Position numbers and translations under genes: made by a program | Notes under the pieces: generated by a model | Told to the model about the DNA's origin: nothing | Seen by the model: the letters and a program-made list of their open reading frames with translations, nothing else | Databases searched by the model: none | DNA from: an uncultured Actinomyces sp. | GTDB taxonomy: Bacteria; Actinomycetota; Actinomycetes; Actinomycetales; Actinomycetaceae | NCBI GenBank assembly: GCA_945949035.1 | Contig: CAMFDH010000033.1 | Location: 1 to 10,093, forward strand | Direction: 5' to 3' | Length of the DNA: 10,093 nt | Part shown: positions 1 to 6,431 of the stretch, piece after piece | Layout of the letters: each line of letters starts with the position of its first letter | Position numbering within the stretch: the first letter of the stretch is position 1

Positions 1-1070
1 ACGATTCCTAACCTGGATCAGTGGGAAACAGACACAAAGAGACTTCGATGCCACCACCACAGGCCGAAGCCTACGCAGACGCATCTCTTGGTGTTGGAAC
101 ATTCCTGTTCCTTCCCCACCAGTAACAGGAGAAATCCATGACCAGGTCTTCATTGATGGCACCTACCTGGCTTACGGGTGGTGTCTACTCATCGCCCGAT
201 CAGGTACCGGCCTAATCCTGGGATGGCGATGGTGCCACCGTGAAAACAGCGCCGCTTACGGGGCTCTCCTTACCCGTATCCCACCCCCACTCGTAGTGAC
301 TACCGATGGGGGTGGTGGGGCGTTGAAAGCCATCAAAGAATCCTGGCCCGAAACCATGGTTCAACGCTGCCTGCTACACGTTCATCGCAATAACACTAGG
401 GATCTGACCAGGAACCCAAAAACGATGGCAGGTAAGACTCTGCTGGGTCTGTCCCAGGGCCTCCTCAAAGTTGCCAGTAAAGACCAAGCAGCCATCTGGG
501 CAAGTCTTCTAGCTACTTTCCACACCCAGTACGGGGAGTACTTGAAAGAGCGGACCTACGCCCGCGATGACCCCCAAGAAGCCGCTATAAGGGGCAAGAA
601 CCCTGCCAGCTGGTGGTACACCCACGAAAGAGACAGGAGGGTCTACCAACGACTAAGCCGTCTCTACCAACAAGATCAGCTCTTCACTTTCCTCACCACC
701 AAAGACGACACCATTTTGGAGCGGACCACTAACCCAGTGGAATCAATCAACAACCAGGTCAAGCAAGTCATCAAGTCCCACCCTGGCCTATCCGAAAACC
801 ACCTCACCTGCGGCATCGAATGGGTCCTCCACTCCTACACCCAAAACCCCGCCACCCCAAGACAGATCCTCAAAGACTGGCACACCAACGGCCAACCAAC
901 CCGCCAACTCATCCCCCAAAAACCACGCCAACAAACATGCATCGGCCCCAAACAATACGACCAGCACGCCACCACCGAAGAAGGACTCTGGACCAGAAAA
1001 GGCTGGGCCGGACGATGGCAACCCTAACGACACGCCCAAACCCAGAGTTTAGACACCAATTCTGGCCGCT
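1..1070 (+). mobile_element. IS1249-type (IS256 family) insertion sequence, right-hand portion
   Basis: The left edge of the window lies inside an insertion sequence, since an intact-looking transposase frame is open from base 2. The right end must fall between the transposase stop (1027) and the tRNA-Ser terminator (1113). No left end is available to define the terminal inverted repeat. A plausible right-end motif is the AT-richer stretch around 1044-1065, just before a GC-rich inverted repeat. The end given here is therefore approximate, and no target-site duplication can be checked. Confidence 0.55.
2..1027 (+). CDS. IS1249 family transposase (IS256 superfamily), 5' end outside the window
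   Basis: DDE transposase that would cut and join the ends of its own insertion sequence. The frame is open from base 2 to the TAA at 1025-1027 (341 residues visible). The first possible start inside the window is the GTG at 296, but it lies within the catalytic domain. Conserved sequence continues upstream of it (FLTW-ISGK, then VFIDGTYL), so the gene starts before the window, and about 50 N-terminal residues (usually a zinc-binding region) are probably missing. The triad is visible: Asp in FIDGTYL (codon 155-157), Asp in TTDGGGG (305-307) and Glu in TTNPVESINNQ (740-742). The IS256-type C..H pair in QRCLLHVH and the family signature LKERTYARD...WWYTH...RRVY are also present. No frameshift or stop is seen, so it could be active. 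Family assignment is firm; activity is inferred. Confidence 0.88.
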   Translation, partial: RFLTWISGKQTQRDFDATTTGRSLRRRISWCWNIPVPSPPVTGEIHDQVFIDGTYLAYGWCLLIARSGTGLILGWRWCHRENSAAYGALLTRIPPPLVVTTDGGGGALKAIKESWPETMVQRCLLHVHRNNTRDLTRNPKTMAGKTLLGLSQGLLKVASKDQAAIWASLLATFHTQYGEYLKERTYARDDPQEAAIRGKNPASWWYTHERDRRVYQRLSRLYQQDQLFTFLTTKDDTILERTTNPVESINNQVKQVIKSHPGLSENHLTCGIEWVLHSYTQNPATPRQILKDWHTNGQPTRQLIPQKPRQQTCIGPKQYDQHATTEEGLWTRKGWAGRWQP

Positions 1071-1097
1071 ATCCCGGAAGTACCGTGGGGCGGCCAG
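1062..1097. repeat. 8-bp perfect inverted repeat beside the IS end
   Basis: CTGGCCGC (1062-1069) and GCGGCCAG (1090-1097) are perfect complements with a 20-base spacer that can itself fold partly. It sits between the transposase stop and the tRNA terminator. It could be a weak transcription-insulating hairpin of the IS, or ancestral sequence at the insertion point. Neither downstream side has a clear T-run, so I do not call it a terminator. Confidence 0.35.
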
Positions 1098-1112
1098 GAA
1101 CCGCTAGATTGC

Positions 1113-1149
1113 AAAGAAAAAGTGGGGCATCTGCAATAGATGCCCCACA
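1113..1149 (-). terminator. Intrinsic terminator of the tRNA-Ser gene
   Basis: A perfect 11-bp stem (1122-1132 with 1138-1148, GTGGGGCATCT and its complement) encloses a 5-base loop. On the minus strand it is followed by TTTTTCTTT (1113-1121). It begins 11 bases after the 3' end of tRNA-Ser, so it ends that transcript. It also shields the tRNA from the IS. Confidence 0.88.
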
Positions 1150-1159
1150 TTTCCATGAG

Positions 1160-1245
1160 CGGAGACGGTGGGATTTGAACCCACGGTGGCTATGAACCAC
1201 ACAACATTTCGAGTGTTGCACCTTCGGCCGCTCGGACACGTCTCC
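1160..1245 (-). tRNA. tRNA-Ser (anticodon CGA)
   Basis: On the minus strand an 86-nt cloverleaf folds. The acceptor stem is GGAGACG (1239-1245) with CGTCTCC (1161-1167), and the discriminator G is at 1160. The D-arm holds the class II pattern GAGCGGCCGAAGG. The anticodon stem CAACA/TGTTG carries loop CTCGAAA, with CGA at 1209-1211, which reads UCG serine codons. A long variable arm (GTGG...CCAC), typical of serine tRNAs, follows. The T-arm is GTGGG-TTCAAAT-CCCAC. CCA is not encoded and would be added after transcription. It is a single-gene unit with its own promoter candidate and terminator. Confidence 0.95.
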
Positions 1246-1255
1246 AGGCGTCAAA

Positions 1256-1283
1256 AGTCTACCGGTACAGGCCGGGCAGGCAA
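1256..1283 (-). promoter_or_regulatory. Candidate sigma-70 promoter for tRNA-Ser
   Basis: On the minus strand TTGCCT (1278-1283) and TAGACT (1256-1261) are separated by 16 bases, each matching 4 of 6 consensus positions. The -10 box ends 10 bases before the mature tRNA 5' end, which leaves room for a very short leader removed by RNase P. The call rests on spacing and position only. Confidence 0.4.
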
Positions 1284-1327
1284 AACTGGGAAGCAGGTGA
1301 CACGCCCCACGCCCCGCACAGATGGAA

Positions 1328-1359
1328 GGGCCCGGGAACACGTTTCATGTCCCGGGCCC
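1328..1359 (-). terminator. Probable terminator downstream of sodA
   Basis: A perfect 10-bp GC-rich stem (1328-1337 GGGCCCGGGA with 1350-1359) with a 12-base loop begins 14 bases beyond the sodA stop codon. The following minus-strand bases (TTCCATCT) are only weakly T-rich. It is therefore an L-shaped or less efficient terminator, of a sort common in high-GC actinobacteria. Confidence 0.65.
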
Positions 1360-1373
1360 GAATGGTTGAGCGA

Positions 1374-1997
1374 CTAGCCAACCAGCAGTGTTGCGTAGGC
1401 AGTCTTCGCGGCCTCGTAGCGGCGGGCAACATCATCCCAGTTGACGACGTTCCACCAGGCATCAACGTAGCTGCCCTTGACGTTCTTGTAATCCAGGTAG
1501 AAGGCGTGCTCCCACATGTCCAGCATCAGCAGCGGAACGGTGCCAACCGGGACGTTGCCCTGCTGGTCGTAAAGCTGGAAGGTGACCAGGCGACCCGAGA
1601 TGGTGTCGTAGGCCAGCACTGCCCAACCTGAGCCCTGCAGGCCCATTGCAGCTGCGGTGAACTGCTTCTTGAACTTGTCGAGCGAACCAAAGTTCTCATC
1701 AATCGCTGCCGCCAGCTCACCCTTGGGGTCGCCACCGGCGTTCGGTGCCATGTTCTTCCAGAACACCGAGTGGTTCGAGTGACCACCGAGGTGGAACGCC
1801 AGGTTCTTCTCATAAAGGTTCACGGCAGCCATGTCACCGGCTTCACGCGCGGCCTCAAGGGCAGCGAGGGCGGCATTCGCGCCATCGACGTAAGCCTGGT
1901 GGTGCTTCGAGTGGTGCAGCTCCATGATTTCCGCAGAAATGTGCGGCTCGAGAGCATCGTATGAGTAGTCAAGTTCGGGTAGGACGTAAACAGCCAT
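1374..1997 (-). CDS. sodA: Superoxide dismutase, Mn-type
   Basis: Converts superoxide to oxygen and hydrogen peroxide in the cytoplasm. The 207 residues match the usual length of the Fe/Mn-SOD family. The four metal ligands are visible: His28 (in ELHHSKHH), His76 (in [10 protein letters not shown]), and Asp160 and His164 (in the [11 protein letters not shown] signature). The second-shell Tyr36 and active-site Trp80 are also present. The [10 protein letters not shown] region and the Gln-containing YDQQGN segment near 143-148 favour manganese over iron, though a cambialistic enzyme cannot be excluded. The ATG at 1995-1997 follows a strong AGGAGGA Shine-Dalgarno sequence. No signal peptide is seen. 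It lies 120 bases downstream of kup on the same strand and probably has its own promoter in that gap. It is monocistronic, ending at the hairpin at 1328-1359. Confidence 0.96.
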   Translation of the reverse strand: MAVYVLPELDYSYDALEPHISAEIMELHHSKHHQAYVDGANAALAALEAAREAGDMAAVNLYEKNLAFHLGGHSNHSVFWKNMAPNAGGDPKGELAAAIDENFGSLDKFKKQFTAAAMGLQGSGWAVLAYDTISGRLVTFQLYDQQGNVPVGTVPLLMLDMWEHAFYLDYKNVKGSYVDAWWNVVNWDDVARRYEAAKTAYATLLVG

Positions 1998-2000
1998 GCT

Positions 2001-2016
2001 TCCTCCTAATTAGGTT
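2001..2016 (-). promoter_or_regulatory. sodA Shine-Dalgarno overlapped by a palindrome
   Basis: The AGGAGGA ribosome-binding site of sodA (complement of 2001-2007) overlaps a 10-bp palindrome CCTAATTAGG (2005-2014). On the + strand the next bases complete TTAGGTT (2010-2016), which resembles half of the TTAGGTTAG half-site of DtxR/IdeR-type metalloregulators. The RBS is clear. Operator function is speculative. Confidence 0.45.
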
Positions 2017-2075
2017 CTTCGCCAAGTACTGTGCTCGGCGGACCGGCCTTACTAACCTATCGCCGAAAGTTGTCA

Positions 2076-2091
2076 TGGGCCAGTGGTCCCA
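2076..2091 (-). terminator. Weak hairpin after kup
   Basis: TGGGcCC/GGtCCCA type stem (about 6 bp with one mismatch, 3-base loop), 26 bases beyond the kup stop codon. There is no T-run, so it may be a weak terminator or have no function. kup to sodA read-through is possible. Confidence 0.25.
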
Positions 2092-2117
2092 CGCGTAATA
2101 CGCCAGCAAAGAAACTG

Positions 2118-4016
2118 CTAGGCGGTCACTTCGGCCCCCATGACGATGGTGCGTTCCGGCGGGAGGTGGAACGACCTCGTCCTGTTGTTGGAAGTCTTCT
2201 CCATCAGGCGGAAGAGCCGCCGCTGCCAGGTGGGCCAGTCCCGGCGCTCTGCCTCTTCAACCGGCTCGATACGGAACACCGAGAGGACGTAGGTCGCCTG
2301 GGACGGGTCGAACTCAAGTTCGGATGTCTTGTGGAGGGCGAGCGACAGCGCCCTCGGAATGTCCTGACGGTCGTTGAAGCCCACGCGGTACTCGATCCGC
2401 ACAATGCCGTCATCAGGACAGCCGAGGTCGTCGATGTAAACCCGCTCGTCCTCGGGAATGGTCGGCACCCCCATCCGCTGCACCACCACGATGACGACGT
2501 GTTCATGGAGGGCGTTGGAAAACGCAACGGAAGAACGCAGGGCCAAAGGCACCGTCGTGAGACTGCCGTGAGGGTAGACAGCGATGCCCGGAACCCGCTG
2601 GATCTTCTTCAGGTTCAGCCGGGAAATATAGGGACGCAGCGGCCCCTCCATCTCTCGCCGGCGCCCGAACATGATCTTTGCCCCGCGCTGCCAGGTGAAC
2701 ATGAGAATCGCGGCGATAGTTGCGAACGTCAGCGGGATCCAACCGCCCGCGATCAACTTGGTCGCATTCGCCAGGAACAACAACAGTTCGAGGCCGCCGG
2801 CAACGAGGACCAGGGGCACCAGCTTCGCCGGTCCCCAGTGCCACACGGTCGCGGCAAACACGGTGAAGAGAATCAGTTCGAGCAGCAGTGTGCCGGTCAC
2901 GGCTAGTCCGTAGGCGGCAGCCAGGTGCTCCGATGACTTGAATCCGGCGACGAGGGCGAAGACCCCGACAAAGAGGATCGCATTGATCGCCGGAAGATAG
3001 ATCTGCCCACGAGACCAGTGCGAGGTCTGCACCACCCGCATTCTGGGGAGCAGCCCCATGTGGCTGGCCTGGCGCACGATCGAGAACGCACCGGTGATGA
3101 CGGCCTGGGAGGCAATGACGGTGGCCATGGTTGCGAAGATGACGACGGAAAGCATCGCCCACCGCGGTACCAGTTCGTAGAGGGGGCTGTTGACGGCTTC
3201 CGGCCTCGTCAAGAGCAGCGCCCCCTGACCCAGGTAGTTGATGACGAGGGCGGGGAAGGCGATCAGCATCCATGCCAGCGCGATCGGCCTGCGTCCGAAG
3301 TGTCCGAGGTCGGCATAGAGCGCCTCGGCCCCCGTGATGGCGAGGACGCAGGCCCCGAGCGCGAAGAACGCGGCGCCGGGGGCCTCAAGCGCAAAGCTCA
3401 CCGCGTGAAGGGGGTTGAGCGCCCAGAGAATCTCCGGGGCGCGCAGGATCCACGGGAAGCCAAGGACGGCCAGGATGACGAACCACCCGATCATCACAGG
3501 ACCAAACGCCTTGCTGACCTCGCCGGATCCCTTCTTCTGAACCGCGAACAGGGTGGCGAGGACGACGAGGGAGATGGGGACGACAAACTTTCCGAGGTCT
3601 GGGTTCACCACGGCCAGACCCTCTGCGGCGCTGAGGACCGAGATCGCGGGGGTGATCATCGAGTCACCCAGGAAGAGACAGGCCCCGATGATCGCCAGCG
3701 CCGTCACAACCGGCACGAAGCGCGGCGACCCCTTGACCTTGCGGGCGATGAGGGCGGAGAGCGCCAGGATGCCGCCCTCTCCCCTGTTGTCGGCCCGCAG
3801 AATGAGGCCGACATAGGTAACGGAGACGATGATGATGAGGCACCAGATGATCATGGAGATGACACCAAGAAGCATGGACTCAGTGAAGGGGTCATCGCCG
3901 TGGGTCAAAACGGTACGGAGGGTGTAGAGGGGACTTGTGCCAATGTCGCCGAAGACAACTCCGACGGCTCCAACTACCAGCGGCGCAACGGCGCCGACGC
4001 GATTCTCGCGAAGCAT
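2118..4016 (-). CDS. kup: Kup/HAK-type potassium uptake transporter
   Basis: Low-affinity K+ (probably K+/H+ symport) uptake protein of the inner membrane. With the ATG at 4014-4016 it has 632 residues, close to E. coli Kup (622). The hallmark GVVFGDIGTSPLYT lies at about residues 19-32, GDSMITPAISVLSAAEGL at about 117-134, GAEALYADLGHFG at about 229-241, and then NYLGQGALLL and ASQAVITGAFS. About 12 hydrophobic segments fill residues 1-445. A soluble C-terminal domain follows, ending in the family-like LPPERTIVMGAEV. The frame stays open upstream to a TTG at 4101-4103 (661 residues). Those extra 29 residues are polar, unlike family N-termini, and that TTG lacks a Shine-Dalgarno sequence. The ATG has only a distant GGTGGA, so the start is not settled. 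Divergent from the flavoprotein gene at 4182. Confidence 0.93.
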   Translation of the reverse strand: MLRENRVGAVAPLVVGAVGVVFGDIGTSPLYTLRTVLTHGDDPFTESMLLGVISMIIWCLIIIVSVTYVGLILRADNRGEGGILALSALIARKVKGSPRFVPVVTALAIIGACLFLGDSMITPAISVLSAAEGLAVVNPDLGKFVVPISLVVLATLFAVQKKGSGEVSKAFGPVMIGWFVILAVLGFPWILRAPEILWALNPLHAVSFALEAPGAAFFALGACVLAITGAEALYADLGHFGRRPIALAWMLIAFPALVINYLGQGALLLTRPEAVNSPLYELVPRWAMLSVVIFATMATVIASQAVITGAFSIVRQASHMGLLPRMRVVQTSHWSRGQIYLPAINAILFVGVFALVAGFKSSEHLAAAYGLAVTGTLLLELILFTVFAATVWHWGPAKLVPLVLVAGGLELLLFLANATKLIAGGWIPLTFATIAAILMFTWQRGAKIMFGRRREMEGPLRPYISRLNLKKIQRVPGIAVYPHGSLTTVPLALRSSVAFSNALHEHVVIVVVQRMGVPTIPEDERVYIDDLGCPDDGIVRIEYRVGFNDRQDIPRALSLALHKTSELEFDPSQATYVLSVFRIEPVEEAERRDWPTWQRRLFRLMEKTSNNRTRSFHLPPERTIVMGAEVTA

Positions 4017-4124
4017 GACGGATATATTTCCACCACGGAAGCCCCTTGCATAGTCCCGATCTTCACCGGTGTTCCCGCGGCTTAGAGCCGTGTCAGTTCC
4101 CAACTTTTTGGCGGAGTAACATGC

Positions 4125-4158
4125 TTGAATTAGGGGGCAGTTTCAATCGATGTTTCAA
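4125..4158 (+). repeat. TTGAA / TTTCAA repeats upstream of the flavoprotein gene
   Basis: GTTTCAA occurs twice, at 4140-4146 and 4152-4158, with a 12-base period. An inverted TTGAA lies at 4125-4129. They are in the kup/flavoprotein divergent gap, 24-57 bases before the ATG, where a transcription factor could act. No regulator can be named, and the motif is short enough to arise by chance. Confidence 0.25.
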
Positions 4159-4181
4159 AGAGGTAACACCGAGGAGACGTA

Positions 4182-5819
4182 ATGACCCCCAGTAATTTTG
4201 ATGAAACCTATGATGTCGTAGTTGTCGGGACAGGCTCTGCCGGATTTGCTACGGCTATGGGTGCGGTTGATGAGGGGCTGTCCGTCCTCATGCTTGAATC
4301 CACGGCCAAGTGGGGCGGATCGACCTCAATGTCCGGTGGCGGAATGTGGCTCCCGAACAACCCGCTGATGAAGCGGGATAAGGTCGGGGACTCCAAGGAA
4401 GAGGCCCTGAAGTACATGGAGGCCTGTATTGGCTATCCCTCCCGCTCCTCCTCAGCTTCCCGCCAGGAGGCGTTCGTGGACGGGGTCGCAGACTTCGTCA
4501 ACACAGCTGAGAAGTTCGGGGTCAAGTTTGGTCGCGCCAAAGACTATCCCGACTACTATCCGGAGCTTCCGGGAGGCAAGATCGGCCGGGCCCTAGAGGT
4601 CAACCCCCTCGATAGCAAGATCATCGGAGAGTGGTGGGACACGATGCTCGGCGCCATGCCCCTACCCGCCAAGACTGATGACGTTTGGCTTCTAGGCCGT
4701 GCCTGGTCGACACCCTCGGGAATGATCCGCGGCTCCCAGGTCGTGGGTCGCATGCTGGGCGGCCTTGTCACCGGAAAGAAGCTCACCGGGATTGGCTCGG
4801 CGTGGGCGACAGCATTCATGAAGGCCGTGGTCATCGACCGCGACGTCCCGCTCTGGCTCAACTCCCCCATGGAAGACCTGATTGCTGAGGACGGACGCGT
4901 GGTTGGGGCCGTCGTCGTGAAGGATGGCGTCACCAAGCGCATCGGCGCCCGTCGCGGCGTCATGCTTGCCGGCGGTGGCTTTGAGTCGAATGTTGAGTGG
5001 CGCCAGAAGTACCACGGGATTGACGGCGCTCCCTCGGGTAACCCGGGCAACCGCGGCGTGCCAATCGAGGTGGCGCAGAAGCACGGCGCTGCCGTCGAAC
5101 TGATGGATGATGCCTGGTGGGGTGGCTCGATTGAGGCATTCCCGGGTGGTTCGCCCTCTTTCATCGTCGGGGAACGCTCCATGCCCTACTCGATCATCGT
5201 CGACTCTAAGGGTCGCAGGTTCGCCAATGAGTCAGAGTCCTACGTCGACCTCGGCCACCACATGCAGGAAGTCGATGGTGGTAAGGGACCGTACTGGATG
5301 ATCCTGGACATCAGGCACGTCCGCCGCTACTTCCGCATGTTCGCCATGGACCCGAAGGCCCTGAAGGCGATGGAAGAAAGCGGCATCTCCGTCAAGGCCA
5401 AGTCGATTCCTGAGCTGGCGGACAAGATCGGGGTCGACACCGGGGTGCTGACCGAGACCCTCGAGCGCTTCAACGGCTTTGCTCGGGCGGGCGTCGACGG
5501 CGACTTCGGCCGAGGTAACTCGGCTTATGACCGCTACTACGGCGATCCGACGGTTCACCCGAACAACAACCTGGGGCCGGTTGAGAAGGGACCGTTCCTT
5601 GCCTACAGGGTTGTCCTCGGCGACCTCGGTACCAAGGGAGGGGTTCTGACGGATGAGTACGCCCGTGCGCTCCGCGAAGACGGATCGGTGATCGAGGGGC
5701 TCTACGCGGCAGGCAACAACTCCGCATCCGTCATGGGCAACACCTATCCCGGTCCCGGTGCCACGATTGCCCCGGCGGTCGTGTTCGGCCTGGCGGGTGC
5801 GCGGCACATGGCCCGGTAG
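4182..5819 (+). CDS. FAD-dependent dehydrogenase, 3-ketosteroid-delta1-dehydrogenase-like
   Basis: Flavoprotein of the FAD_binding_2 (succinate dehydrogenase/fumarate reductase flavoprotein) superfamily, 545 residues. The FAD-binding Rossmann motif is VVVVGTGSAG (residues 12-21), followed by a glutamate at the end of the second strand (E39) and GGSTSMSGGGMWLPNN (45-60). The substrate side looks like KstD enzymes: DYYPELPGG (124-132), PYSIIVDSKGRRFANE (335-350) and the C-terminal GLYAAGNNSASVMGNTYPGPGATI (507-529). Thus the tyrosines used by KstD for proton and hydride chemistry have likely counterparts (Tyr125 or 126, Tyr336, Tyr522, with Gly526). No signal peptide or heme domain is present, which argues against a periplasmic fumarate reductase. 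A strong GAGGAG lies 5 bases before the ATG. It is a single gene with no steroid-catabolism neighbours, so the substrate may be another enone or steroid-like compound. Family is firm; substrate is unknown. Confidence 0.88.
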   Translation: MTPSNFDETYDVVVVGTGSAGFATAMGAVDEGLSVLMLESTAKWGGSTSMSGGGMWLPNNPLMKRDKVGDSKEEALKYMEACIGYPSRSSSASRQEAFVDGVADFVNTAEKFGVKFGRAKDYPDYYPELPGGKIGRALEVNPLDSKIIGEWWDTMLGAMPLPAKTDDVWLLGRAWSTPSGMIRGSQVVGRMLGGLVTGKKLTGIGSAWATAFMKAVVIDRDVPLWLNSPMEDLIAEDGRVVGAVVVKDGVTKRIGARRGVMLAGGGFESNVEWRQKYHGIDGAPSGNPGNRGVPIEVAQKHGAAVELMDDAWWGGSIEAFPGGSPSFIVGERSMPYSIIVDSKGRRFANESESYVDLGHHMQEVDGGKGPYWMILDIRHVRRYFRMFAMDPKALKAMEESGISVKAKSIPELADKIGVDTGVLTETLERFNGFARAGVDGDFGRGNSAYDRYYGDPTVHPNNNLGPVEKGPFLAYRVVLGDLGTKGGVLTDEYARALREDGSVIEGLYAAGNNSASVMGNTYPGPGATIAPAVVFGLAGARHMAR

Positions 5820-5849
5820 TCACGGGGTTTCGCAGCCGCGATAGTCAGG

Positions 5850-5888
5850 GGCCCGGTTCCTACTTCGGTGGGACCGGGCCAACTGTTT
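5850..5888 (+). terminator. UUCG-capped terminator between flavoprotein gene and tadA
   Basis: A 13-bp stem with one bulge (5850-5863 with 5868-5880) is closed by C(TTCG)G, an extra-stable tetraloop. It begins 30 bases after the flavoprotein stop. Only a weak T-run (AACTGTTT) follows on the + strand. It lies between two convergent genes and may also stop tadA transcripts coming from the other side. Confidence 0.75.
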
Positions 5889-5901
5889 GCGCGGGGCAGC
5901 C

Positions 5902-6366
5902 TCAGCCGCGCAACCCCTGGAAGAAGACGCGCAACTGCACTTCGACCTCGTCCTGCATCACGCCCGAAACCACTTCCACCTGGTGGTTCAGACGCGTGTC
6001 ACGAACGACATCCCTGACCGATCCGCAAGCGCCCGTGTTCGGTTCCCAGGCCCCGAAGACAAGCCGCTGGATTCGGCTGTTCACAATGGCCCCGGCACAC
6101 ATGGTGCAGGGCTCAAGCGTGACGACCAGTGTGCAGCCGCTGAGGTTCCAGGTCCCCAGGGTCTGCCCGGCCTCCCGCAGGGCCAGGATCTCGGCGTGAG
6201 CCGTGGGGTCACCGTCGACCTCCCGGCGGTTCCTGCCCCGACCAATTACGTTGCCGTCCGGGTCGAGGACGACGGCGCCAACGGGGACATCGCCCTCGTG
6301 TGCCGATGTGTTGGCAAACAGCAGTGCCCGGCTCATGGCCCGATCCCAGCGGTGTTTCGTCTGCAT
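5902..6366 (-). CDS. tadA: tRNA-specific adenosine deaminase (A34 to inosine)
   Basis: Deaminates the wobble adenosine of tRNA-Arg(ACG) to inosine, letting it read CGU, CGC and CGA. The 154 residues are typical of TadA. The zinc-dependent cytidine/deoxycytidylate deaminase signature is complete: His57-Ala-Glu59 (HAE, with Glu59 as proton shuttle) and PCTMC with Cys87 and Cys90 as zinc ligands. The TadA-like sequence GDVPVGAVV and N-R-R-E precede it, and [14 protein letters not shown] follows. ATG at 6364-6366 is preferred because it gives the usual N-terminal helix. Its Shine-Dalgarno sequence is weak (GGTGG adjacent, GAGGT further up), and a second in-frame ATG lies 10 codons later. It is divergent from upp with 65 bp between the start codons. 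A guanine or cytosine deaminase paralogue is less likely given the tRNA-deaminase-like C-terminal part. Confidence 0.9.
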   Translation of the reverse strand: MQTKHRWDRAMSRALLFANTSAHEGDVPVGAVVLDPDGNVIGRGRNRREVDGDPTAHAEILALREAGQTLGTWNLSGCTLVVTLEPCTMCAGAIVNSRIQRLVFGAWEPNTGACGSVRDVVRDTRLNHQVEVVSGVMQDEVEVQLRVFFQGLRG

Positions 6367-6417
6367 GCCACCAGAGTAACCTCACCGCGGAGCGTGCACT
6401 ACAACCTCTGTGGACGC

Positions 6418-6425
6418 GATATTCT
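6418..6425 (+). promoter_or_regulatory. -10-like box just upstream of upp (possible leaderless start)
   Basis: GATATTCT at 6418-6425 contains two overlapping 4-of-6 matches to TATAAT (GATATT and TATTCT). Transcription would begin about 6-8 bases further on, at or next to the upp ATG (6432). No Shine-Dalgarno sequence lies between the box and the ATG. The -35 region is poor. This suggests a leaderless mRNA, a common mode in actinobacteria, but it is not proof. Confidence 0.35.
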
Positions 6426-6431
6426 TGTGCC

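Noticed and set aside
2031..2906. A 291-codon open frame on the + strand over the kup 3' half
   Set aside because: Shadow of the kup C-terminal domain. Composition is arbitrary, and it starts in the sodA/kup intergenic region without an RBS.
3018..4085. A 355-codon open frame antisense to kup
   Set aside because: It lies opposite a well-conserved transporter gene. Its product is full of Asp, Gly, Arg and His with no fold or motif, as expected from the complement of GC-rich codons. No Shine-Dalgarno sequence supports it.
4017..4103. c-di-AMP (ydaO) riboswitch in front of kup
   Set aside because: Some GGGAAC...GGTGAA-like bases caught my eye, but the conserved CCGUCAGCUAACC-type segment and the required length are absent.
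5232..5807. A 191-codon open frame antisense to the flavoprotein gene
   Set aside because: Complement of the conserved YPGPG-bearing end of a clear flavoprotein, with no recognisable protein features.
6300..6431. 44-codon N-terminal extension of upp
   Set aside because: It overlaps the 5' end of tadA on the other strand, and the family N-terminus begins at the ATG at 6432.
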